DNA of 64,000 bases. Origin: Acidisphaera sp. S103. GTDB lineage: Bacteria; Pseudomonadota; Alphaproteobacteria; Acetobacterales; Acetobacteraceae. Below the pieces are notes generated by a model, which worked only from the letters and a program-made list of their open reading frames with translations, was not told the DNA's origin and did no database searches. The number at the start of each line of letters is the position of its first letter. Position 1 is the stretch's first letter. This document shows positions 42,055 to 50,387 of this stretch, piece after piece. Made by a program: the position numbers and the translations under genes. The stretch covers positions 82,588 through 146,587 of the forward strand of contig NZ_LMUJ01000101.1 of NCBI RefSeq assembly GCF_009765975.1. Direction: 5' to 3'.

Positions 42055-42864
42055 GTGACCTCGCCCTCGGAGGCTGGCCGGACCATCGCGGGACGCGCTG
42101 CGAGTGCGGACCCCGCGACCGTCATCGCGGCGGGCGTCCTCGCCGCAATCCTGGCCGCGATCTGTCATGAGACGTTGGGTCACGGCCTGGGTTGCGTCAT
42201 CGACGGAGGCCGCATCACGCTGCTGACGTCCATCTGGTTCCGATGCGCGGGGGCGATGTCGATCACCGATGCGGGAGGGCCGGTTGGCAGTCTTATCGGT
42301 GGCGTGGCGGCGTTGACGTTCCTGTCGGTCCGGGCGCCGGGGTCGGTGCTGCGGCTGGTCATTCTGATGTTCGGTGGCTTCAGCCTGTTCTGGTTCGCGG
42401 GGCAGTTGATTACGCAGCCGCTGTTCAACCGGGACGATTTCTTTTTTGTCGCGCATCGGATGGGATGGTCGTGGGTCTGGCGCCCTGTGATGGGAACGAT
42501 TGGTGTCGTTGCGTATGCGGCGGCGATGCGGTGGGTTGTCGCGGTGCTTCGGTGGCAGCGTGCGCCGGGGTGGCATGCTATCCGATTGTCGTACGTGGCC
42601 GGCGTGGTCTCCGCAGTGGTCGCGGGCCTGATGTGGCAAGTCGAACCGGTCAGAAGTGCCATCGAGGGGTTTCAGACCTTAGGAATTGTGCCGCTCGGTT
42701 TGCTCGTCGCCGCGCGCAGGGGAAGCCGCGATGGGGTGGGCGATGTTGCCCCCGTCCCTCGCTCATGGGCGTGGATTGTTGGTTGTGCAGTTGTCTTTGG
42801 GCTTTTTCTGTTCGTGCAGTCCCGTGGGTTGGGCTCTTTGGCCGGAGCGGGTTTCGTACGTTAG
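42055..42864 (+). CDS. multi-pass membrane protein with HETLGH motif
   Basis: 269 aa starting at the GTG 42055, 16 bp after the oxidoreductase gene. There are six or seven membrane segments. The first (VIAAGVLAAILAAICHETLG) ends in the sequence HETLGHGLG, which resembles the zinc-binding HExxH motif of M50 site-2 proteases but has one extra residue between Glu and His. A loop GGPVGSLIGGVAAL follows. It is therefore either a divergent membrane metalloprotease or an unrelated protein with chance resemblance. A second motif for the third metal ligand was not identified. It might be the last gene of the TRAP-GMC operon. Confidence 0.7.
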   Translation: MTSPSEAGRTIAGRAASADPATVIAAGVLAAILAAICHETLGHGLGCVIDGGRITLLTSIWFRCAGAMSITDAGGPVGSLIGGVAALTFLSVRAPGSVLRLVILMFGGFSLFWFAGQLITQPLFNRDDFFFVAHRMGWSWVWRPVMGTIGVVAYAAAMRWVVAVLRWQRAPGWHAIRLSYVAGVVSAVVAGLMWQVEPVRSAIEGFQTLGIVPLGLLVAARRGSRDGVGDVAPVPRSWAWIVGCAVVFGLFLFVQSRGLGSLAGAGFVR

Positions 42865-43246
42865 TACCCTGCGCAGAGTATTTGACTGACGGGTTGAGGG
42901 GCTGGCTGCATTCGACCCTTCTCGGACATTCCCACCAGACTGCCGAATGCCAGGAGCGGGCCGAAAGCAGAGCGACAGCTTTGGAGCGAGCGTGGCAAAT
43001 CGAAGACGCTGATTGTGGACGTGCAACCAGAGCGGCGTGGTCTTGTGCATAAAATGAACGCCGTCGAGCCACGCCTTCGGGCTGAGCCAAGGTGCCGGCT
43101 AAGTGCCCGCGATGGGCGTGAAGTAGCGGCACCTTGCCGACAGCAGCCTTTGTGCTTTGCGAGGCTGATGCGGAAAGTTGATTTATTGCGAGCCGCGAAG
43201 ACCGAGCGATATTGGAACAACTGGTACAATTCTTACCCCGATGGCG
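42865..43246. other. non-coding stretch rich in inverted repeats
   Basis: No coding frame is credible. One inverted repeat pairs gcattcg (42908-42914) with cgaatgc (42944-42950). A second pairs aaggtgccg (43089-43097) with cggcacctt (43127-43135) and encloses a smaller gccc/gggc stem (43105-43108, 43114-43117). Such nesting could form a structured RNA. No T-run follows either hairpin. Confidence 0.5.
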
Positions 43247-44371
43247 CTATGCAACTGCATCCGTAGTCCCCATGTCAAACTCGAAAATAGGCTTTTCCAA
43301 GATCGTGTTGAACTCGGACGGAGTGTTGAGCCAGCGAAAGCCCCAAGGGCTGGCAAGGAGAACGTGTCCCTGGCTAGCACCGGGCTGGCGGTCATCCCAG
43401 ATTCCAAGTTTCTCGATGTCGTCCACAAGATCAGCCAATTGACGCGAGTCCATCACCACAGTGTTCGGCTCGAACCCTTCCCTGCCAATGTGGTCAAGTA
43501 TCTCTTGTGTCGCATCGGACGATCCTGTTGAGTAGGTAGCAAGCATCTTACCGCCCAGCCGATTGTTGATGCTGACCTGACGGTCATAGGTCGGGCTCGT
43601 AACGGGGCCGGGGGAAGAACCACTGATTCGAAACATTTGCTTCTGGGGGTCGCAGTGTACTGTCCATGACATCGGAAAATTCGCACTCAGACGCCCTACG
43701 ATCTCCTTCGCGGGATCGAAGGAGCGCATCGAAGCAGCGTTGTAGTCCCGCAGTATCTCGAAGAACCCCATTCCTCGAGTCAGCGCCTCGTTGATTTCTT
43801 CAATGGAAAGCTTGTCTGGGTGGCCTCCATTACGGTTGCGCAGACGAAGCTCGTCACCCCAGAGCACGTAATCGGCGTGAGAGACGCCGTTCCGAATGTC
43901 GTCCCGGAAGGCATCTTCCAGCAGGAAGGATAGGCGGGACAACCCGATCGATTTGGCGGATGAGGCGAGGTCACGGAACGTTGCGTTTGCATTTGGCCCG
44001 GTAATCCGAGCGGACGTCTTCTTGACGCGCACGAGGTCCTTGAAGGGCCAAAGCAGATAGGGCTTCAACGTCACAACGCCCATGATGTTCTTCAGACTTT
44101 CATAGAACCCGCCCGCCTCGGAAAGCTGGCAATAGAGCATTAGCATGACCCGAAATTCCGCCTTGGAGATTGGTTGGGTCTTCTGAGATAGGATTGAAAG
44201 CTCGTCGAAGACTTCATTAGCGGTGATTGTCGTGGACCAACCGGCGTCCTGCATTCCCCGAAACTCACCGCTCAGCGAGGCTGCGAAGTCGAGCTCGTTG
44301 ATTTGCCTTGCGAAGCTGTAGAGATGAGAGAGATGCTCGTTTAATTGGACGACAAACGTCTTGGGTTCCAT
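43247..44371 (-). CDS. hypothetical protein with HEPN-like RNase motif
   Basis: 374 aa, no family recognised with certainty. Residues about 85-170 contain FRDDIRNGVSHADYVLWGDE, in which Arg160-x4-His165 fits the catalytic R-x4-6-H motif of HEPN RNases, with the Asn next to the Arg that HEPN proteins usually carry. The C-terminal 150 residues have no known motif; they include a Ser/Thr-rich region and an acidic segment around LADLVDDIEKLGIW. The base composition is visibly less GC-rich than the neighbours, consistent with horizontal transfer. HEPN proteins often act in toxin or antiviral systems, but no partner (MNT or other antitoxin) was found beside it. Confidence 0.7.
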   Translation of the reverse strand: MEPKTFVVQLNEHLSHLYSFARQINELDFAASLSGEFRGMQDAGWSTTITANEVFDELSILSQKTQPISKAEFRVMLMLYCQLSEAGGFYESLKNIMGVVTLKPYLLWPFKDLVRVKKTSARITGPNANATFRDLASSAKSIGLSRLSFLLEDAFRDDIRNGVSHADYVLWGDELRLRNRNGGHPDKLSIEEINEALTRGMGFFEILRDYNAASMRSFDPAKEIVGRLSANFPMSWTVHCDPQKQMFRISGSSPGPVTSPTYDRQVSINNRLGGKMLATYSTGSSDATQEILDHIGREGFEPNTVVMDSRQLADLVDDIEKLGIWDDRQPGASQGHVLLASPWGFRWLNTPSEFNTILEKPIFEFDMGTTDAVA

Positions 44372-44702
44372 CGGCGGCCTTTCAGAAACAGAAAACGCGG
44401 CACAGTAACACAGCAGCGCAATGTTAGCTCCAAAACGGTCTTGGCTTTCAGTTCAATGCCATCCTCCTATGGTTACGGTTCCGCTCTAGGGTAGTGGCTT
44501 GCTTCACCCGGACGACGAAAGAGCGAAGCGGACTACAGTACGACCCCCCATGTCCGTTTTCCATCCAAGGCCGTCCATCCGACGAGATCCGAACTCACCG
44601 GCGACAGACTTGGGCCGCTAGGATGGTGATCGCCAGTAACCTGTCGAACGCTCCGTGCGACGGTACTAACGACGGTGACACTCATGAAGAGAGTCTGGGC
44701 CG
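44372..44702. other. intergenic stretch, no gene recognised
   Basis: The 331 bp between the HEPN-motif gene and the cupin gene hold only short frames without family resemblance (such as 44494-44721). The upstream region of the HEPN gene (about 44372-44480) is comparatively AT-rich and probably contains its promoter. Confidence 0.4.
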
Positions 44703-45023
44703 CTATTTCTCCGGCCCATAAAACACCACCCAAACCGCAAAGTCGGCCGAATTACCCTCGAACCCATGCGGCACATGCGCGGCACAGAACAGAAGGTCCC
44801 CCGGCCCCACCTCGGTCACCCGATCCTCCACCCGATACCGAGCCGTCCCAGCGGCAACGAAATAAATCTCGTCGCGCAGATGCGGAACTTGCGGCCCGTC
44901 GGTCGGCCGAGCAGCGAACCGGAACTTCAGGTCACCGTCACGGAACACCTCGATGGACCGGCCCGGCGTCCGCGGCAGCGTCAGGGCAGCGGCAAGCGAC
45001 ACTGGCGGCGGCGTATGATCCAC
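44703..45023 (-). CDS. cupin domain protein
   Basis: 106 aa, one cupin barrel. Candidate metal ligands lie in VPHLRDEIYFVAAGTARYRV (His and Glu) and DLLFCAAHVPHGFEG (His). The pattern H-x4-E ... H fits cupin motifs 1 and 2. The function is unknown; single-cupin proteins include isomerases, dioxygenases and sensors. It is encoded on the same strand and just after the second STAND regulator, with 94 bp between, so it may be under its control. Confidence 0.88.
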   Translation of the reverse strand: MDHTPPPVSLAAALTLPRTPGRSIEVFRDGDLKFRFAARPTDGPQVPHLRDEIYFVAAGTARYRVEDRVTEVGPGDLLFCAAHVPHGFEGNSADFAVWVVFYGPEK

Positions 45024-45117
45024 GGTTTGTCCTCCCTGATCGGCACTCTATGAACTGACCCAGCCCCGTCCCCCACAACAGCAACGATACCGGCGATGTT
45101 CTTCTGGAACGCCCGCC

Positions 45118-47991
45118 TCACCCCGGCAGCCCGTCCAGCAACGCCTTCGCAGCCCGCAAATCGGGCGCCCCGAACCCCTCGGTGAACCGGTCATAAACCG
45201 GCGCCAGAACCTGTCTCGCCTCCCCGCCGCGGTCCTGGGTCACCCGCAAGCGCGCAAGGCTCACAGCCAACCGCAGCTCCCAGAACAAGGCGCCCTGCGC
45301 CCGAGCGACCCCAATCCCGCGTTGCAGGCAATCCTCCACCACCGGATCACCCGGATCGCGCAGCGCCAGCAGTTCGGCTTCGACCCGCAGCGTTTCCGGC
45401 ACGAACCACCGGTTGCCCGTGTCCGCGGCAAAGCCCAGCGCAAGGGTAACCTCGGCGAGGCCCTCATCGATGTGGCCAAGCGCGCCCAAAGCCATGGCAA
45501 GCTCCGTCAGGAAAAACGGATAATACAGTTGATAGCGCGACTCCCGCATCTCAGTCAGGCCGCGGCTCAGCATATCCATCCCGGCTGCCGGGTCGCCACG
45601 CCTCACCGCCACACTGCCACGCACGCAATACCCGGTGGCATAGGAAGGGCGCAGATCATGGATGGACGCATCGTTCATGAGTTCTTCGCCGTAACGGTCT
45701 GCGACCTCCAACGCGCCAACACTCAGGAAAACGTAAGCGCCGGCCCAGGCCGGGGACACGCCGACGACAGCCGGAAAACCCAAGGCGTGCGCCTGCGCGA
45801 CCACCCGCATGGCTGACCGCAACGCGCGGTCCAGAAAACCTTGCGACAACAGGCTAACCGCAATCTGACCGGCGGCAACCACCGGCAGATCGCGGGTGAA
45901 GCGAAACATGTTCCGATTGCGGCTCTCGATTGGATACTGATCGATCGTCCGCTGCAGGCACGCGATCGCCTCGGCGTGTTCGGCCTGATAGATCTGTGTC
46001 ACGCCAAGCCGAAAATCGACCAGCGCCTGCGATTGCGCATCGCCGTAGCCGGCGACGTCCTTGAACTGGCGCGCCAAGGTCAGGGCATCATCCAGTGCCG
46101 ATGTGCGGAGCGAAAACACCCAGAGATGATGCATCGCACGTTGCTGATACTCGGAATCTCCGAGTTCCAACGCAAGCGTCAGGGCCCGCCTCAGCGCCGA
46201 ACGGGCGTCGTCATCCATTCCCCGGGTGTACAGCAGCGATGTTCCCAAATTGCACCGCAGGGCCATTTCGTACCGCGTGCCGGCGGCGTCTCCGATCTGC
46301 GCCAGCGCCTTGCCGGCCCGCTCGCACCCTTCCGGTACCAGGGACGCTGCGACCCAGAAGTCCGCCGCCGTCGCGGCAAGGCGCACACCCAACGCGGCAT
46401 TCCCACCGGGGGAAAATGCCCAGTTCAGCGCGGCTCGCAGGTTGTCGACTTCGACCCGATAGCGCGGCAGATCGGCGAGCGCGGCCGGAAGCTGCGCCGC
46501 GGTTCCAAACGGGGCGAACAGCGCCAGGCAGAATTCCGCCTGCCGCCGCGCCGCCTGCTCGGTTTCGCCGCCGCCTTCAAGCTTCTCCAGCCCATAGACG
46601 CGCGTCGTCTCCAGCAAATGCCAGCGCAAGGCCGCGTCACGGTCCAGCGTGACCAGGGACTTGCTGACGAGGTTGCCAATCGCCTCGATGACGAAGGCGG
46701 GGTCGCCGGCGCCATCGTTCAGCACCGCGGCGGCCGCCTCGACGGTGAAGCCGCCGGAGAAAATGGCCAGGTGGCGCAGCAGGCTCTGTTCCGCTGCGGG
46801 CAGCAGTTCATAGCTCCAGTCGAGCACCGCCCGCAGCGTGCGGTGGCGCGGCAGCGCCGTCCGGCGTCCGCTCGTCAACAGCACGAAACGCTCATGCAGG
46901 TTCGCCAGGACCGGCAGTATCCCGGACGTCGAGGCGCGCGCGGCGGCGAATTCGATGGCCAGCGGAATGCCGTCGAGGTGGCGGCAGATCGCGCCGATGT
47001 TCCGCAGTTCGCCCGCGCCCGGCGAGAAGCCGCCGCCCAATGCATTGGTCCGGGTGATGAAAAGCTCGACGGCGCTGTGCTTCAGAATGTGGTCCGCTTC
47101 GTCCTGCCCGGCAGCGGGAACGTCCAGCGGCGGCACGTGATAGACATACTCGCCCTGGATGCGCAGGGTTTCGCGGCTTGTCGCCAGGATCGTCACATGC
47201 GGGCAGCGCGCCAGAAGCGTTTCGGCCAGAATGGCGACCGCCTCGATGAGATGTTCGCAATTGTCGAGCACCAGCAGCAGCGTCTTGTCACCGACGGCAC
47301 GCGCGATCGTCTCGGGCGTGACGTCGGTAGGCCCGGCCGGCAGCCGCAGCGCGCCCGCGACCGCGGCCGGCACCAGGGCAGGATCGGACAGCGACGCCAG
47401 TTCGGCCAGCCAGCCGCCGCCGGCGAATTCCCCGACGACACCGCGCGCGACTTTCAAGGCCAGGCTGGTTTTGCCGATGCCGCCGGGTCCGGCCAGGGTC
47501 ACCAGGCGGTAGGCGGACACGAGGTCCCGCAACCGCGCCGCCGCCGCGCTTCGGCCGACAAGGCCTGTCATCGGTACAGGAAAATTGGTCGACGGCGATT
47601 CGCCGTCGGTCCGTATCCTTTGCAGACCGGCCGGAGGCCTCGCCGCATCGTGCCGGCTGACGGTCCAGTCACCCAGCAGGCGAAAGCCCCGGCCCGATTC
47701 GGTCTTCAAAAGGTTCCGGTAGGGACCAAGCGCCTTGCGGACCGCCATGGCATGAACATGCAGCGTGTTGTCGGTGACGATCGCGCCCGGCCAGATGCGG
47801 TCCATCAATTCGTTTTTGCTGACGATCTCGCCGGCCGAGTGGGCGAGCACCTCGATGACCTCGAAAGCGCGGCCGCCCACAGGGACGGTAGCGCCAAAGA
47901 TGCGGAGTTCGCGGCGCGCAAGGTCGATCTCACACTCACCGGAGGCATGAACCAGCCGGATGTGTTCATCAGGCATTACAGGGTCCGTCAT
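45118..47991 (-). CDS. winged-helix regulator with STAND-type ATPase and TPR-like region, copy 2
   Basis: 957 aa; ATG 47976 (MPDEHIRLVHASGECEIDLA) aligns with the start of copy 1 and may be the true one. The layout is that of copy 1: winged helix (WPGAIVTDNTLHVHAMAVRK), Walker A AGPGGIGKTSLAL near 168-175, Walker B KTLLLVLDNCEHLI, ILATSRETLRIQGEYVYHVP, HLDGIPLAIEFAAARA and a helical TPR-like C-terminal half. The two proteins are clearly homologous over the full length but well diverged, which indicates an old duplication. The GC content of this copy is higher than that of copy 1. It sits next to tRNA-Gly. The ligand and target genes are unknown. Confidence 0.9.
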   Translation of the reverse strand: MTDPVMPDEHIRLVHASGECEIDLARRELRIFGATVPVGGRAFEVIEVLAHSAGEIVSKNELMDRIWPGAIVTDNTLHVHAMAVRKALGPYRNLLKTESGRGFRLLGDWTVSRHDAARPPAGLQRIRTDGESPSTNFPVPMTGLVGRSAAAARLRDLVSAYRLVTLAGPGGIGKTSLALKVARGVVGEFAGGGWLAELASLSDPALVPAAVAGALRLPAGPTDVTPETIARAVGDKTLLLVLDNCEHLIEAVAILAETLLARCPHVTILATSRETLRIQGEYVYHVPPLDVPAAGQDEADHILKHSAVELFITRTNALGGGFSPGAGELRNIGAICRHLDGIPLAIEFAAARASTSGILPVLANLHERFVLLTSGRRTALPRHRTLRAVLDWSYELLPAAEQSLLRHLAIFSGGFTVEAAAAVLNDGAGDPAFVIEAIGNLVSKSLVTLDRDAALRWHLLETTRVYGLEKLEGGGETEQAARRQAEFCLALFAPFGTAAQLPAALADLPRYRVEVDNLRAALNWAFSPGGNAALGVRLAATAADFWVAASLVPEGCERAGKALAQIGDAAGTRYEMALRCNLGTSLLYTRGMDDDARSALRRALTLALELGDSEYQQRAMHHLWVFSLRTSALDDALTLARQFKDVAGYGDAQSQALVDFRLGVTQIYQAEHAEAIACLQRTIDQYPIESRNRNMFRFTRDLPVVAAGQIAVSLLSQGFLDRALRSAMRVVAQAHALGFPAVVGVSPAWAGAYVFLSVGALEVADRYGEELMNDASIHDLRPSYATGYCVRGSVAVRRGDPAAGMDMLSRGLTEMRESRYQLYYPFFLTELAMALGALGHIDEGLAEVTLALGFAADTGNRWFVPETLRVEAELLALRDPGDPVVEDCLQRGIGVARAQGALFWELRLAVSLARLRVTQDRGGEARQVLAPVYDRFTEGFGAPDLRAAKALLDGLPG

Positions 47992-48141
47992 GTGGCTTCG
48001 GCCACATCTTCTAGCGATTCGATTACAACATACTCTCGGCAGCGTACCGACGGGACCGTGGAAAGCAAGCCTCGGCTACCAAACGCGAAGCAACACCGAA
48101 TTGCATCGCCGAAGCGAACCGTCTAAAAGGACGCCCCCGGC

Positions 48142-48215
48142 GCGGGTGTAGTTCAATGGTAGAACGGCAGCTTCCCAAGCTGCACACGAGGGTTCGATTC
48201 CCTTCACCCGCTCCA
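48142..48215 (+). tRNA. tRNA-Gly (CCC)
   Basis: A full cloverleaf can be drawn: acceptor arm GCGGGTG pairing with CACCCGC, D-arm GTTC...GAAC, anticodon stem GCAGC/GCTGC with loop TTCCCAA (anticodon CCC), and a T-arm with TTCGATT loop. The 3' CCA is encoded. tRNA genes are common integration sites, but no integrase or duplicated tRNA end was seen. Confidence 0.95.
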
Positions 48216-48221
48216 GACCCC

Positions 48222-49148
48222 CTACCCGTCCAGCGCCCCCCGGCAGATCTCCACCAGATGCGACCCCAGCGCTCGGTAATCCGCAGCGCGCGGCGCATTG
48301 GGGCGCCAGGCGAGGCCCAGCGTCCGCCACGCCCCTGCCCCGGCCAGTGGCCGCAGCACCAGGCCGGTTCCATCGGTGATCCCGGCCGCCACCGCCAGTT
48401 TCGGCAGCAGCGTGATCCCCAGCCCGCTGGCCACCATCTGCACCAGCGTATGCAAGCTCGTCGCGGCAAAACCATCGTGATCGCCCGCCAGCAGGCCGCA
48501 CACCGCCAGCGCCTGGTCGCGCAGGCAGTGCCCGTCCTCCAGCAGCAGCAGCCGTTCGGTCGCCAGGGCGGCGACGGGGATCTGTTCCTCTCCGGCTAAC
48601 CGATGATTGGGCGGCAGCGCGATCAGGAACCCATCGCGCGCCACCGGCACCGTATCCGCGCCGCCGCAATCGCACGGCGTGGCCAGCAACAGCAGATCCA
48701 GCCGGTTGGCGGTCAGCCGGTCCACCAGGTTCGCCGTGGTGTCCTCCCGCAGATACAGCCGCAACCGAGGAAACGCCGAACGCAACGCCGGCATCAGCGT
48801 CGGCAGCAGGAACGGGCCGATGGTCGGGATGACACCCAGGCGCAGCGGCCCGGCCATCGGCTCCCGAGCGGCCATTGCCGCCTCGGTGACGGCTTCCAGC
48901 GCGGTCAGGGCGGTCCGGGCGCGCTCCACCAGTTCCAGGCCCAGCGGCGTGAAGACGACGTGCCGGCCGGCGGCGCGATCCAGGATGTGGCAGTCCAATT
49001 GCCGCTCCAACGCCAGCAATCCGGCCGACAGCGTCGACTGCGTCACCGCGCAAGCCTGCGCCGCTCGGCCGAAATGGCGGCTCTCGGCCAAGGTCACCAG
49101 ATAGCGGAGCTGTTGCGGGCTGGGGAGCAGCGTCATCGGTTCATTCAA
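48222..49148 (-). CDS. oxyR: hydrogen peroxide-responsive LysR regulator OxyR
   Basis: 308 aa. It has the LysR winged helix (LRYLVTLAESRHFGRAAQAC, then TQSTLSAGLLALERQL) and, in the regulatory domain, LLLLEDGHCLRDQALAVCG. The cysteines at 208 and 217 have the same nine-residue spacing as Cys199 and Cys208 of E. coli OxyR, which form the peroxide-sensing disulfide. It is divergent from ahpC, 78 bp between starts, the classic arrangement. It should activate the ahpC-ahpD operon under peroxide stress. The 3' end lies 6 bp from tRNA-Gly. Confidence 0.94.
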   Translation of the reverse strand: MNEPMTLLPSPQQLRYLVTLAESRHFGRAAQACAVTQSTLSAGLLALERQLDCHILDRAAGRHVVFTPLGLELVERARTALTALEAVTEAAMAAREPMAGPLRLGVIPTIGPFLLPTLMPALRSAFPRLRLYLREDTTANLVDRLTANRLDLLLLATPCDCGGADTVPVARDGFLIALPPNHRLAGEEQIPVAALATERLLLLEDGHCLRDQALAVCGLLAGDHDGFAATSLHTLVQMVASGLGITLLPKLAVAAGITDGTGLVLRPLAGAGAWRTLGLAWRPNAPRAADYRALGSHLVEICRGALDG

Positions 49149-49226
49149 TCAAACTATCCAAGTTCATTCATTGGCACGAAAGCGCCGAGCGCGCTAATTG
49201 TGCGCTGCACCATTTGGAGAGACCTG

Positions 49227-49781
49227 ATGCTGACTGTTGGCGACACATTCCCCGCGTTTTCCCTGAAGGCGGTCAAAGGCGGCCCGGCGGGCCTGAAACT
49301 GGATACCGCGTTCACGGATATCGGATCGGACACCGATGCCGGGAAGTGGAAACTCGTATTCTTCTGGCCGAAGGATTTCACTTTTGTCTGCCCCACGGAA
49401 ATCGTGGCGTTCGGCAAGCTGGCCAACGACTTCGCCGACCGCGACACCGTCGTCTACGGCGTCTCCATCGACAGTGAGTTCGTGCACCTGAACTGGCGCC
49501 TGCACCACGACGATCTGCGGACCCTGTCCATCCCGATGCTGGCCGACGTCAAGCGCGAACTGGCAACCGCGACCGGCGTGCTGGACAAGGCCGAGGGCGT
49601 CGCCCTGCGCGCCACCTTCCTGGTCGATCCGGAGAGCATCATCCGCTACGCAGCGGTGAACGACCTGTCGGTGGGCCGCAACCCGGCCGAGGTGCTGCGG
49701 GTGCTAGACGCCTTGCAGACCGACGAACTGTGCCCGTGCAACTGGAACAAGGGCGAACAGGTCCTGCGTCCGGCCGCCTGA
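49227..49781 (+). CDS. ahpC: alkyl hydroperoxide reductase subunit C (peroxiredoxin)
   Basis: 184 aa from the ATG at 49227, preceded by TTTGGAGAG; the longer frame back to 48603 lies over oxyR and is rejected. The peroxidatic cysteine is Cys55 in WPKDFTFVCPTEIVAF. Near the C-terminus Cys169 and Cys171 in TDELCPCNWNKGE provide resolving thiols, as in the mycobacterial AhpC type that pairs with AhpD. It reduces H2O2, organic peroxides and peroxynitrite. It is followed by ahpD, with a perfect hairpin in the 63 bp between them, and faces oxyR. Confidence 0.96.
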   Translation: MLTVGDTFPAFSLKAVKGGPAGLKLDTAFTDIGSDTDAGKWKLVFFWPKDFTFVCPTEIVAFGKLANDFADRDTVVYGVSIDSEFVHLNWRLHHDDLRTLSIPMLADVKRELATATGVLDKAEGVALRATFLVDPESIIRYAAVNDLSVGRNPAEVLRVLDALQTDELCPCNWNKGEQVLRPAA

Positions 49782-49790
49782 CCCAAACAC

Positions 49791-49824
49791 GAGCCATGGT
49801 CCGGCGACACCCGGACCATGGCTC
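49791..49824 (+). promoter_or_regulatory. perfect intercistronic hairpin between ahpC and ahpD
   Basis: Fourteen-base perfect arms, gagccatggtccgg (49791-49804) and ccggaccatggctc (49811-49824), around the loop cgacac. It begins 9 bp after the ahpC stop and ends 20 bp before the ahpD start. There is no T-run, so it more likely stabilises the ahpC transcript or tunes ahpD expression than ends transcription. Confidence 0.85.
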
Positions 49825-49844
49825 GCTATCCGGAGAAACGTTCA

Positions 49845-50387
49845 ATGTCGTTGGAAGCCCTAAAGACCGCCCTGCCCGACTACGCGAAGGATATCCGCCT
49901 CAACCTGGGTTCATTGGCGACCGATCCGACCTTGTCGGACGAACAACGGGCCGGAACGTTCATCGCGTCCGCCATCGCCGCCCGCAATCCGCTGGTGACC
50001 GAGGCCATCATCGCGGAATTCGCCCCCCGTCTGTCACCCGAGGCCCTGGCCGCGGCCAAGGCGGCAGCAGCGATCATGGCAATGAACAACATCTACTACC
50101 GCTTCACCCACCTGGTGGGCGGCGATTACCAGACCATGCCGGCGAAGCTGCGGATGAACGTCATGGCCAAGCCGGGCGTGGACAAAGCGACGTTCGAGCT
50201 ATGGTCGCTGGCCGTCTCAGCCATCAACGGCTGCGGCATGTGCATGGAAAGCCATGAACATGCGGTTCGCCAGCACGGCCTGACAGCGGAGCAGGTTCAG
50301 ACCGCGGTCCGGATCGCCGCGGTGGTGCATGCGACCGCCGCAACCCTGGACGCCGAACGTGACGTCGCCCTGCCGATGGCGGCCTAA
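49845..50387 (+). CDS. ahpD: alkylhydroperoxidase AhpD
   Basis: 180 aa from the ATG at 49845, with ggagaaa upstream; an ATG at 49818 is within the hairpin and was rejected. The active site is [19 protein letters not shown], with Cys130, Cys133 and His137, the same numbering as M. tuberculosis AhpD. The protein passes electrons (in mycobacteria from dihydrolipoamide succinyltransferase and lipoamide dehydrogenase) to AhpC; no AhpF flavoprotein is encoded here, which fits that route. It is the second gene of the oxyR-controlled module. Confidence 0.95.
   Translation: MSLEALKTALPDYAKDIRLNLGSLATDPTLSDEQRAGTFIASAIAARNPLVTEAIIAEFAPRLSPEALAAAKAAAAIMAMNNIYYRFTHLVGGDYQTMPAKLRMNVMAKPGVDKATFELWSLAVSAINGCGMCMESHEHAVRQHGLTAEQVQTAVRIAAVVHATAATLDAERDVALPMAA

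Noticed and set aside
45841..48126. 761-codon plus-strand frame over the second STAND regulator
   Set aside because: Antisense shadow in a GC-rich gene; Arg/Gln-rich, no domain, no ribosome binding site. The minus-strand protein has clear motifs.
48142..48215. tRNA-Gly as an integration site
   Set aside because: No integrase gene and no repeated tRNA 3' end were found in the 14 kb on either side; adjacency to an accessory gene alone is not enough.
48603..49226. N-terminal extension of ahpC
   Set aside because: The extension overlaps oxyR in antisense and is Gln/Arg-rich; AhpC homology begins at ATG 49227, which has its own ribosome binding site.
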